Part shown: in pieces, positions 33,580 to 44,557 of the stretch | Layout of the letters: each line of letters starts with the position of its first letter | How positions within the stretch are numbered: position 1 is the stretch's first letter | NCBI GenBank assembly: GCA_026214975.1 | Contig: JAOBSW010001136.1 | Span: 1 to 64,000, forward strand | Direction: 5' to 3' | Length of the DNA: 64,000 nucleotides | DNA from: Gentiana macrophylla | Taxonomy: Eukaryota > Streptophyta > Magnoliopsida > Gentianales > Gentianaceae | Notes under the pieces: model-generated | The model's input: the letters and a program-made list of their open reading frames with translations, nothing else | Told to the model about the DNA's origin: nothing | The model's database searches: none | Program-made: the position numbers and the translations under genes

Positions 33580-34360
33580 ATGGATTCTTCAAATTTTATG
33601 TCTAAAATTCATATTTGTAATGTTAACAATTTTGAAGAATACAAAATCAGAATGTTATCTCATCTTGCAGTAACTCATGAGGAGATGTTGGATGTCTTTA
33701 ATGATGGCCCTATAAAAATCATGACTGTGGAAACCATTGGTCCCAATCAAGGAATATCAATTTTAAAAACAAAGGAGAATTGGACCAAGGATGATGAAAG
33801 GAGAGCAAATATTGATCCTTGTTGCAAATGATATGATCTTGAATACTCTGGACAACAATATGTTCATGAGGATCAAAGATTGCAAAACTACAAAAGCCAT
33901 GTGGGACAAACTATCAATGAAGTATTAGAGGCAATCAAAGGAAATAAACTATCCATTGCAAAATTGTAGTACGAAAACATCAAAATAAAGACAGATGAAG
34001 ATCAAATGGATATTAGATTCTCGAGCATTATCAGTGAACTGCAACAACTTGACCGCACATATCCAAAAAAAAGAAGTGTTCTTGAAGATTTTGAGAGGTC
34101 TACCTGAAAGATGGAAGATCATCACCTCAGTAATCAAAGGCACAATAGATCTTGCAAAAGTTTACATCCTAACACTAATGTCCTGGCTCATGAATTTGAG
34201 TTAAACAGTGAAGATGGTGCACCAACAAAGCCACACAAGGCCAGTGCACTAGTTTCACCTCAGCAAATCAAAGCAGCTGACTCAGCCAACAAAGAGACTC
34301 AAGAACTAAAGGAGCAGATTGCTTTACTGATCAAACGTTTGGTCTAGATTCATGAAGAAG
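33580..34360 (+). pseudogene. SIRE-3 gag, N-terminal part, broken
   Basis: Begins Met-Asp-Ser-Ser-Asn-Phe-Met-Ser-Lys at 33580. The first frame stops at 33829; the protein goes on with several stops and shifts through 33840-34200 and in frame from 34111 to 34347. The central part has the Leu-Arg-Gly-Leu-Pro-Glu-Arg-Trp pattern of Copia gag (UBN2 type). The end, Leu-Lys-Glu-Gln-Ile-Ala-Leu-Leu, matches the start of the SIRE-2 gag piece near 59080. It is interrupted by Gypsy-2 at 34361 before the zinc knuckle. Not functional. Confidence 0.8.
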
Positions 34361-35772
34361 CGATAACGCTCTAAATGGTATCAATAATTATACATTTATG
34401 CACCCTGAATTCTGCTCAAGATATGATAGATAGGCTCGTTATTATAGGGAATATGTGTTAAATGCTATGTGTGTGTTGCCCTGATCGTAATTCTGCATCT
34501 ATGTTATTTTCCCAAAGATTTGGTACTGTTTTGTCTCGTTTTGTGTGTTTTGTAATGTACTGAATCCGAAGAATTGGAGAATGGATCTGGACCAAAAGAA
34601 GCATGTTGGGCCTAGTGAAAAAAGTCCAAGAAGAAGTCTGCTGAAGAAAAAGAAGAAAATCCAGCCTGGTTTACCGAGGGCTAGGTCCTGTAAACCGAGG
34701 GCCTTGAGGAACAAGAAATCGATTCTACCACATCTATTAGGTCGGTTAAGGTTTCTATGAGTCATAAGTCGGTCACTGCAACTATATAAGGTGGCATGAG
34801 TGTTTGATAAGCACTCAATTATATTCAATATACATTATAAATTGATGAAATAAAGTTATTCCATGCTTTTGAGGAGTTATTTATGGTTTACTCCGCTTCT
34901 CTACCATCTCTAGATTGAGTAGATCGAGCTAGATCTCCATTGTTGAAGGTGTGAAGCTTTGAACGTTCCTTTTTGTCTTCAATATGGTAGATCTGTTCGT
35001 ATATATTTGTTTTAGTTAATCTGCATGCTTAACAACCCCATGATTTACTTAGACTAATCATAATTGAGCAATGTTGATCTAGAATTAAAAAAACTGGACC
35101 CCGGTAAACTGGCAGTCTATACCGGTTTACCGAGGCAATATTTAGAAAAAATAATCTAGAGGATTCACTATAGCTACGTTGATCGAAGGGTTTAATTAAC
35201 AGTAGGTTAGATCTGGCCAATCTGTTTATTGTAATCGTAAAACTGGAATGAAATACGAATAGTGAAGTGTTAGTTTGGACATAGTCTTGAGGACCCTAGG
35301 AACGTGCTGATCAGTGTCGAAAGCTGTCTAGGCGGGTTAGCAGTATGAGTTAGCGCCCGATATCGGCAATTCTAGTTCTTTATGCGTATGGGCTATGATG
35401 GACCATTTAAGGAGTGTAGCTTGCGTATAGATTGTCTACTACCATGGTCGGAGTAGATAGGGTTAAGAGTTGCATCCGTAGCTTATAATTAAATCAAAAG
35501 CTCGCCCGATTAATTTAATGTGAGGAAGTAAATGTAACGATTAACTAATCCAAGTTAGTAGATCGGTAGGTAGAGGGGGAGAAATACCAAGTTTCTTTCA
35601 TGTTTATTGTTGGTCAATGACCACTACTATTTCGCTTCTTAATTAGGTTAGAATCGTTTATAATTAAAGTTGAATTGTCTCTGTGGGATCGGCCTTGACA
35701 CGCATTCACTTTACTACGATGTACCTAGTATTCTTGCTAGTAATATCGACGTTAGTGACTCACAAGCGATCA
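34361..35772 (+). repeat. Gypsy-2 5' LTR
   Basis: About 1412 bp from CGATAACGCT (a likely mutated TGAT start) to GCGATCA, giving TGAT...ATCA termini. TATATAAG box at 34784-34790. Carries copies of the motif GGTTTACCGAGG or close variants (34668, 34691, 35122). The left boundary relies on where gag similarity stops. Confidence 0.7.
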
Positions 35773-35779
35773 ATATTTT

Positions 35780-35797
35780 TGGCGCCGTTGCCGGGGA
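35780..35797 (+). other. Gypsy-2 primer-binding site
   Basis: TGGCGCCGTTGCCGGGGA, seven bases after the LTR end; the standard Athila/Tat primer site. Confidence 0.9.
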
Positions 35798-36302
35798 CAA
35801 TGGTCAATTTTAAGGATAAACGTTTTAAATCTGATTAAGAAGTCGTTTTTACTTTATTTTCTTTTCTTTTGAGTGTTGAGTCATTCTGGATCGAACCTGC
35901 ACCTGTTAATCTACCAGAAAGAGAAATTCTTGGCCCGGTTTATTGAGGTTTACCTCCGGTTTACCGAGGTTTAGAAAATTGAATTCTGACAGCCTCTATT
36001 ATTCTATGTTCATCCCTGTTGATTTTAGTTAGTAGGTCCGCAATATTTGGGATCACCCCCCACTGAAGCGGGAGTTGCTAACCTTTTCTTTGTTTTGTTT
36101 TGTCGCTCTTGCAGGAAGTATCCGGACACTTCAGAAATTCAGTCAAGCAAAAGCAATTAAGGCAAGACGAGCCAGACATAATGCCTCGCACTGTGTTGAA
36201 CATCAAACAAATCTCTATGTACCCTGGATCAGAAGCTAGAGAGAAATATGAAGCTGATAAGAAGCGAGTGGAATAGGATACTGAGATGCACAAATGGGAA
36301 AC
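35798..36302 (+). other. Gypsy-2 leader and first gag codons
   Basis: Noncoding leader with two more copies of the LTR motif (near 35935 and at 35956-35969). A frame opens at ATG 36181 (Met-Pro-Arg-Thr-Val-Leu-Asn) and meets a TAG near 36274. This could be the gag start; too little remains to be sure. Confidence 0.45.
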
Positions 36303-39300
36303 TGTTGGTCCTAGAGAAGGGTAAAACTATAGTCATAGGTGAAGGATGCAGGTTCTTAGATCTAAACGATTTAGATCTACGTGCAGCGGATGGATCACGA
36401 CTTATATATCACAATACATAATTAAAGGACTAAAACTACAACAAGGGGGTTAAGATTATGTTACCAATATCGGGAAGAGAAGCTTTGATCTTAGGATGAG
36501 AAGCCTTGATCTTCCAATGTGTTCTCCAAACGGTGGTTGGTGGACACCGATTCTTGGAATTGGAACATCCTTGATATGCAACCTAGACAAACTCCAAGTT
36601 TTTCTCCAACCGGGTGGAGCTAAGGATCGAACTCCTTTGCCTTTTTTCTCTATGAATTTCGTGGCTTTCACCTCACCTAGGGCTCGGGGAGAACTCTCTT
36701 TTTATAGGCAAAATCCAAGAGAGAAAACCTATACCCAATCGGTTTAACAAAATAAAAGAGATAATTCTAATTATTATTATCCAATAAAAATAAGAGATAA
36801 TTACAATCTTATAATAAGAAAATATAATTATCCTTTTAGTTAAGAGATAAATAATAAATAAATTATTTTCTTTTATTTATCCAATTAATTATTTAACAAA
36901 TAAATAACTAATTACACAATATGTCATTATCCAAGAAAACTAATTTCTTGGAAAATCCAAGACATATTGGCGCCACACTAAGCCCACCAGGCCCACAGAA
37001 AATGTCTTTTCTGTGTATTATATTATTTAGCCTAACTAAATAATATTCATGCATATCAATTAATTGGCTCAACCAATTAATTATTTCTGAGGCCCAAATA
37101 ATCAAGAATATTAGCCCGAATTATAGAAGCCACATTGGGGACCATGGACCTATAGCCAGTAGCTCCAATAATTAAATATAATATTCATCGAGAATGAATA
37201 AATATATATAATTATTAATTCGGGATTACGCCACCATAAACCCGAAATCGAACTCGACAATTATAGATATATACTTATACTCAACCCATAGAGTGAATAA
37301 GCGTCCATTGATATAATCACTACATACGGATTAACCTCCATAGATCGCCCATTTCAGGTGGGAAGTCTCCGTGAACCCGACTCAGAATATCTTATCCTTA
37401 TTTACCATTAACCCCCTTATGATCAATTAGTACACATATCTGACTAGTAGCTAATTAGTCAAATGTGAACTCCCGGGATCGATCACTTTCTTAGGGCTAA
37501 CAAATAAGGGGATGTCTCTCTACTTCCTTGAGGAAGGAATGGATTCTATGTCCGTGAAAATCAGAACTACTCACTCATCAGGAGATAGTGCCAATGAGAA
37601 GTGGCTTGGAACACATATTTAAGTGAACCGTAACTAACACATCAAACACTACCCCGAGACAAGCAGCACCCCGTGATCACCTCAGGATTAAGGTTGATCC
37701 ATATATGATCATCTAATAATTTAATAAGATTCCTCAATTACGGAATTATACCGAGAAATACAGATTAATTCGGTCCAGTCCTATATGAATGCCATCATAT
37801 ATAAATGCCCCATGTAGGTACCCTCTACCGACAGTCCGGATAAGACTATCACACCTTAAGGTGTTCTGGGCGCATTATTTGTGTTTTAATCAAGAGACCC
37901 TAAACTCTGATTAAGTTCACCACGGACTAACAGTTTAAGCATATCTCCACTAACTCAATCCTCACGTGTAATCCATACACTAAGTTAAGTGGTTACGTAC
38001 GGATATACTTAGTGTTTGTAGTAGTGTATTACTTACAAGCACAAAGCAAGTAATAAGGTGAGATAAATTCTGTCATCCATTAAAAACAATTACACAAATT
38101 GTCTTTCGGGCACTACACCTAACAATAGGGGGGGTCAAAACCTTTTCTTATATTTAAAAGCTTTTGGGCAGCGGATAAGTCCCTTCTTTAAATGTTTTGT
38201 GCAAATTAGATTATTCAGTCACAGATATAGAGTACGCAATGAAATACATTTCTGTAAGGTAAATTGCTGAAAGTAAATAGACACAAAGGTTTATAGTGGT
38301 TCAGGGTGGTGTAATCCCTTAATCCACTCTTCTCCTGTGAAGATTGGAGGACATCACTATTGTTTTCACATAGACAATAGCACGATTGACCTTGACTACA
38401 CAAGCTTCATAATCTGCAAGACTATAAATCCCGGGCTTCAAAAGCTTCAGTGACTCACTCTATCACTGCTCCTTGAGAACAAATATTTCAGCAGCTATCA
38501 CAAAGGTTGGAACTCCTTCTCCGATTCCTCTGATTCAATTGCCTCAGTTGTTGTGAATTGGATTCACAGACTTGTGATCAATCTCAGTGCTTGATGTGGA
38601 ATTTGAGCTCTTATTTCTGAGTTGATCTCTAGATGTTTCTTTTAAATACATATAGAAGGCTTTCAAATTGACAGAGTATTTTCTTGTTTCTTATCAGATT
38701 CAATCGTTGTTCTTCTTGTCTGTCAATGCCTTGTATTTATGGCCTTGATAATCCTTGATTTGAATTTCCATCCATTGGCTATTTAATGTGGAGAATAATC
38801 CTTGATTTAATTCTTGATTCCCCATAAATTATATTCTCATTTATTTCAGTGATCGGATTTTTCTTCAAGCGTCTATCAGAAAATCCATCCTTGGTTGCTC
38901 CTCAATTGATTGTGCATTTAATACTTGATCTAAATCTTCAGAAATCTGAATGAGTAAAGCTTACTGGGCTATTCCCTGAACGATTAAGTGATCCTTCTGA
39001 CTTTGTTGTTTAGATATTCCTTCACTGCTTTGTCTTTACTCAGCCGACAGTCAGTTTACTCTGCCGGTTTACTGCTTTGTTATTTTCTTTGATCTTTCAT
39101 GCACTTCTTGTACTTCACTGATACTTGATTTGGGTGAGATCAGTGTACACCATATTTGATAATGTACTTCATCATTTGAATTATAACTTAGAATTATCCC
39201 AAGTTATCACAGACTTTCTTGGTTATATGTCAGATCATAATGTCTTCATGCTTCTCTGCTGGTACTTGGCTGGATTCACTCTGCCGGATATCTATTTTAC

Positions 39301-39457
39301 TTTGCCATCCTACCAACTAGTACAATAATTGTATGTCTCAATTTACACAACATGTCAAACTCTAAGTAAAGACTTATACATAGAATTCTAACTTATTTCA
39401 GGCGTTCTATAACAGCTAGTATGGTCATTATCAAAAAATAACAAAATGTTCCTAACA
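36303..39457 (-). repeat. SIRE-2 3' LTR, split by a solo Copia LTR
   Basis: TGTTGGTCCTAGAG to CCTAACA. About 1365 bp once the insert and one duplication are removed. Polypurine tract adjacent (39458-39472, plus-strand ATTTCCCTCTTTTAG). Confidence 0.85.
36340..38124 (-). mobile_element. Solo LTR of a different Copia family
   Basis: 1785 bp with perfect ATAGG duplications (36335-36339 and 38125-38129). On the minus strand it starts TGTTAGGTGTAGTGCCCG and ends CATCCTTCA. A CTATAAAAAGAG box lies near 36700. No internal region, so it is a recombination product. The SIRE-2 LTR reads through on both sides. Confidence 0.9.
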
Positions 39458-39696
39458 ATTTCCCTCTTTTAGATGATGGAAAAACCCTCATAAGCCTGAA
39501 GATAAGTATACAAAAAAATTCATAATAATCAACATAATAAAAATTGTATTAATCCATTCAAGGGCAATAAGGAATGTAAGTTCAAAACATATTCAGAGTG
39601 CTATAATTATATTTTACTCAATTATGCTTTGTACCTCTTGAACTTTGTGGTCTGAGCATTCTCCATATCTTTCCAATTGATTTCTGGTTTCAACTT

Positions 39697-41738
39697 CTAG
39701 TAGGCCATAGCAGTGTACTCAGAGACTCCTTGAAATATCCTTTTGTCAAAGAGTCTGTGAAAATCAGGCATAGTCTCAATCACCCTGGGTTCTTCAAAGT
39801 ATTTTTCAAGTCTATTCTGAGCTTCAGCAATGTGTGAGTCAGCAAACTTGAGATTCTTGAACTGACCCCATTGTTCTTGTCGGTTCATTTTCCCCATAGG
39901 GTTGAAGAATCTTACCATGTAGTTGAAATCCTCTTGTTGTTCACTTGGTTAATCTTCTGGTCCTTTTCCAGAGAGGGTTATGGATGTACTTGGTCTACTG
40001 GTGAGTCGGATCTAGTATTTTGCTTAAGAGATGCATGTTGTCTCTTAACATCATTGTAAATTTTGGCCATATCAGTTCTCATCGTCTCATCCTGATAGCT
40101 TAGCCAGTGTGCCCATGCTTCATCTTGCGTTTGATTTGGATACTGACTGTCTTGGACTCTGAAGAACTCTCTTATATTATCTAGTACTTCAGCATCATAT
40201 TCTTCCCTGTTTCTATGAATAGTAAATGTTATTTTCTCACCAGTATATCTGGTGCTGCTGCTACCTCTGCTGGTGTTACCTCTGGTAGTGTTGAATCTGG
40301 GTTGGCTTTCTGATCCCTTTTGTTCACTAGATCCAGGTCTTTGTTGTCCTATCTATCTTTATCATCATCTCTTCTCTGGAAGGGATGAGGGAATCTATTA
40401 CAGATGTCATTTAGGGCTTGTTCCTTCTCCTCTCTGGTTCTTATCAGTTGTTCTTCAGATTGATTTCAAATTCTGATTTCTTTGTCCCTTTCTCTTAAAT
40501 TCTCCTCATTAAAATTTGGGGGTCTAACTGTTGATCCCTCTTTAGGCTTATCACTTCTTTCTCCCTTTTTGGCAGCATTATCCCTTTGCTGTGGTAAGAT
40601 ACTGTTTGTGGCTTCAGCTGTACCAATCAGAGTGTCCAGTTTGGACTCAATGGATGTGAACCTTGAGTCATGATCAGTCAGCTTCTGGGTTACACTTCGA
40701 AATCTAGTGCCAAAAGCAAGTGCCATGGACTCATTTTCTTGAGAAATGTGTTGTCTGTGTCCTACAAGATTGTTGGTGATATTGAGGTTTAACTGTTTCA
40801 TCAAGTCACCTTGTCTTTGTACAATAATGTTTTGTGCATCAATGTACTCAACAACAGCCTGAAATCTTTTCTCTATGGAGTGGCTTTCATTTTGAATGCC
40901 CGAGTCATAGATCTGAGATACATTGCTTGTTGTTCCAGTTCCTCAGCCAGCAAGGCTGTTGCCTTTTCAAATGTCTCATTAGATATTCCAGTGTTCAGTT
41001 GAGTAAACTTGTGATGGATATCAGCTGGTTCTAGTTCTGTTCGCTATCCTCTATCTTGATGTTGCATTGTGGGAGGAACCTCAACTGATTCTTGGTGCTG
41101 TGTTGTTGGTTGAGTAACATCCACACCACCTTCTACTTCTTCAAGTACTTGAGTAGATGTGAGTTCTGGTGCAGCACTGTCTCCTATGTCCTCTTGTTTG
41201 TTCCAGGATTTTTCTTGACTGGTGTTGCAGCAGCTGGGCCAGTGTCCAATACTATAGTCGGTTCATCCGGAGTGTCAATAGACAGTTGTTGAGGTGTTTC
41301 CTTATCTGTTGGAGTTGACTTTGCTGATCTATGTGGTTGTAGGAAAGAACTCAAAAGAATGTTATCATCAATTGCATCAGCTGTTTGTTCAGCCTCTTTG
41401 TCCTGTCCATGATCGTGACCATTTGAATTATCACCATCATTATTTTGATCAGCACAATCATTATTATCATGATCATCACCATCATTATCATCATGATTAT
41501 CAGCATTATCATTGTCATGGTCATCTCCATCATTCTTTGAGTCACCACTGTCTTTGTCAAAGATCTGGGGCAATTTTGCTTTGGCAGCATCAACCATATC
41601 CCAGAGTAGGGATTCATCCTGTACACCAACCAGGGTTGTGATCCCCAGAAAATCAAAAAAACCAAGCCTCCTCCGCAAGTATATGTTCTGAGTCTTGAAG
41701 CTGAAGTTTTGAGTCACCTTCTTTCCATTCAAGATATA
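39697..41738 (-). pseudogene. SIRE-2 ORF3, C-terminal part
   Basis: Downstream half of ORF3, continuing from 53007-54101 across the Athila insertion (frame Ile-Leu-Asn-Gly-Lys-Lys). The open piece 41184-41732 holds a globular start (Arg-Arg-Leu-Gly-Phe-Phe-Asp-Phe-Leu-Gly), then a low-complexity tract of Asp, His and Asn (41400-41540). The piece 40466-40804 is coiled-coil-like and then Arg/Glu/Asn-rich. The end (39697-39918) is an Arg/Phe-rich segment closing at TAG 39697-39699. Several shifts separate the pieces. A Trp-containing module upstream of the end resembles one in SIRE-4 ORF3 (61094-61360). No membrane segment. Function unknown. Confidence 0.65.
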
Positions 41739-43161
41739 TGTTCGATAAAACTAGTTTTAAATTTATTTTATCGGAACACCCTAAGTATAAGGTTCGTAGT
41801 ATAGGGTGTTACCGAGTCGTCCTAAGGGAATCGTATAATTGCCGGATTACAGTAAAGTCGTTATAAATAATGTCACGAAAATTCAAATTAAATTAAGGTA
41901 TATTAACTATAATATAAAAACGATGAATAATGACTAAAATAAACAGAAATGAGAAAATTTCGACGATGGACGGCCGTTCATCGAAGGTGGACGGGAGTGC
42001 CTCGATAGTGTTTCGGCAATGTAAATATGCGAGAAAAACAACAGGTAAAAACTAGAACCTTTAAAATAACTAAACGTAGCAATAAAAGTTGATAATGAAC
42101 GATTTGATTTATCAAAGAATTAAAAGAACAGTAGAACAGCCAGAATCAACCACACAACAACCACACAACCACTTTATGATCAGAATACGATTTTATTGGT
42201 ATGATCAATCTCAAAATCGATTAAATTCCTTTAACTCAATTCCTAGGATTTTGTTTTCTTTTCCAAGCAAAACAATCTAACATTCATCACAAGATCATCA
42301 ATTTGTTCCCAAATTATATAACCCAATTAACAACAAATGATTCCTCAAGGTATTATTAATTGTATCGATCGAAAGGTTCTATTGTTGAATTATACTTCCA
42401 TACAAATTCAAATCAACATGCGTTTTCATTGATATTCCTATCTAACAAAACACTTAACAATCAATCCAAATACCAATCGATAAATAAAATACAATATTCA
42501 AATTCATAAATAAAGATAACCTAACAATTCGTGGTTGTAGTGATGTTGATGTGATATCCTCCAGCTATTCTACCGCTATATGCTTAGACTTGCATCCTTG
42601 TGATGATCCAAGACACGGTTGAAGGGAAGAAACTCATAATTTTGGAGGGTTTTGGTGCGGCTGCTGTGAGTTATATTTTGTGTATGAAAAATCTGATTAA
42701 TTTAGGGTTGGGCGCAGCTGCTATTTATAGGAAACTGAGGCGGCTAGGGTTAAGTCGGCACCTGGACGCCAGTTCAGCTGATTTCTGCCTTCTCCGAATC
42801 CAACAGCTCCAGTGGACGCCCGTCTGGTGATTCAGACGTTCGTCCAGCTTGCATGGGCAACAAACGCACGTCCAACATTGCAAACGTCCGTCCAGAATGC
42901 TGGAAATCTTCAAATCATCTTTTTCCAGTCGTATTTAACACATGCAAGTCATTGAAAGCATACCAAAGTGCAACAAATCTCAAACCAACATAAAATCATC
43001 ATTTTAAGCACGTAATTGGCACGCTTTACATTTTTTTTATAACTTTAAAACAATTTCTTCAATTTATTCATTTAATACGTAATTTTCTATAAAAATTACT
43101 AAAACACGGGGATTATTGTTATGAAATATTGCAATATAAATCATAAAATTCACCGAGAACA
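41739..43161 (-). repeat. Athila 3' LTR
   Basis: 1423 bp, plus strand TGTTCGATAAAACTAG to CACCGAGAACA. Lacks the 20 bp around CCGTCCATCTCTTGGACGCC that the other LTR has near 52590-52610. Confidence 0.93.
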
Positions 43162-43200
43162 ACTCCCCCACACTTAGCTTTTTGTTCGTCCCGAACAAAA
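43162..43200 (-). other. Athila polypurine tract and adjoining perfect hairpin
   Basis: The coding strand reads AAGTGTGGGGGAGT (43162-43175) against the LTR. Just upstream is a perfect 9-bp stem with 3-nt loop, TTTTGTTCG-TCC-CGAACAAAA (43180-43200). A related palindrome next to the polypurine tract is, to my knowledge, common in Athila/Tat elements. Confidence 0.85.
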
Positions 43201-44557
43201 CAATCAAAACTGGCTCACTGTACATGTAATCCACATAGGCTCTCAAATCACGTAACCAAAGATACGACAAATATAGCAATTAATACCACCATAGAGATAG
43301 ATTCTGTGTGTGTGTGAAAAGCCCTTTTCAATCTCCACCAGTCTTTCGCACAAAAATCCTTTCAATCAATCCTAATGACTTTCCTAGGTATAGGCAGTAA
43401 CCGTTTCACACAAAGTCTTCCCGTGTACTTATTAGGATAATCCCTAATGTATATCATTCAGTTTATACTGGGGATAGTCAGGAGATAACTACGGTTCCTA
43501 CCAACTTTACTAACTTTCCACATTGCCATTTGCTAATTTTCTTTTAAAGTTCACTTATTACCACATGTATAGCATATGCCCTCATTCCCAGCAATAGGAT
43601 GTTTCGTGATAACACCCTAGCTGGACTACTATCATAAGGCAGTCGGGAGCTATTGAGCCTCATAGTGGTATAGGTTATTTCGTGATAATGCCCTACCGCA
43701 CTCAAATCATCGGTAGCTACATCCGACATATACATATATACATATAATTCATATTGTTCATCTTAGATTGGTATTCAAACCTTAAATTATATCCCTCCTA
43801 TCACATTCAAACCTTCAGATATTCACAGTACACATTAAGAATTTAGGTGTTACGTTTACTGTTACTATTAAGTACAAGTCTCTCTAGGATAAACCACTAG
43901 GAACGTGAATGGATAAAGTTTAAAGAAACTTTGCTTCAATTTCAAAGGCTTGCGTGAATATGAAATGAATACTATCTGGTATCAGTAAAAACATGCCATA
44001 ACTATCTCACAGAAGTTACTTACAATCATCGTCAAGAAACTACAACTAGCGAGCCTTTTTGTTTCAATCATATGCTCGTAACTCACAAAAAAAATTTTAA
44101 ATTTGGCATGAAATCCACATTAACTCATTTTCCAATAAATATAACATGAAAACATGTAGACAATGTAGACAACCCCCACACTTAAATCACATTATGTCCT
44201 CAGAATGTGCAAATAAAAGAAAAGAATACTTAGCTGGTTGCAGAGTGGTTGTCGGCTGGAACATTAATGTACCGCTGCAACTCGTATCAAGAACAGACAA
44301 CATCGAAGGAATAGCTGGCAAAAACCGCTCAAAAGTATCTGCAACACTCGACATAGCGTGTAATCTCGGGGGACAAGGGGTATATGAGTAAATATGGAAC
44401 CATGAAACAAGGCAAGTGGTGCAAGTAGGTAACGGGACAACCACCACACAACAAGTTTTATTAAAACTAAGTAAGGAATTAAAATACTTGAAAGGATATA
44501 TAGGATGCCTCCTAGTAGCGCTTCTTTTATGTCAGTAGCTTGACAGAGTCAGCAAAT
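43201..44557 (-). other. Athila 3' noncoding region with a second polypurine-like tract
   Basis: About 1.36 kb without a convincing gene. At 44169-44183 the minus strand reads AAGTGTGGGGGTTGT, almost a copy of the real polypurine tract 1 kb away. A short (GT)n run at ~43307-43315 is not remarkable. Small ORFs here look like chance. Confidence 0.6.

Larger units (their letters stand above)
30677..34360 (+). mobile_element. SIRE-3: plus-strand SIRE element, 5' part only
   Basis: LTR, primer site, leader and gag of the same family as SIRE-1. The LTR carries an inverted solo LTR. Gag is cut at 34360 by Gypsy-2; the rest would lie beyond position 64000. The flank before the LTR is GGTGA (30672-30676), the candidate left target duplication. 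Confidence 0.85.
34361..36302 (+). mobile_element. Gypsy-2: Athila/Tat-type element, 5' part
   Basis: LTR, primer site, leader and first gag codons of a plus-strand Gypsy element, cut at 36302 by SIRE-2. The continuation would be to the right of the window. The TGGCGCCGTTGCCGGGGA primer site is the Athila/Tat type and is identical to that of the Athila element at 41739-53001, but the LTRs are unrelated. Confidence 0.8.

Noticed and set aside
34545..34760. Lys/Arg-rich ORF in the Gypsy-2 LTR
   Set aside because: A purine-rich stretch of the LTR gives poly-Lys by chance; no start context or homologue is recognised.
36496..36747. 83-codon ORF in the solo Copia LTR
   Set aside because: Lies in the untranslated part of an LTR, antisense to its transcription; chance frame.
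41294..41641. Plus-strand ORF rich in His and Tyr
   Set aside because: Antisense shadow of the Asp/His/Asn tract of SIRE-2 ORF3.
43300..43320. GT microsatellite
   Set aside because: About five units only; not notable.
43201..44557. A hidden env-like gene between integrase and the 3' LTR of Athila
   Set aside because: The ORFs in this interval are all below 90 codons and lack a signal peptide or membrane pattern; I see no support for a gene.
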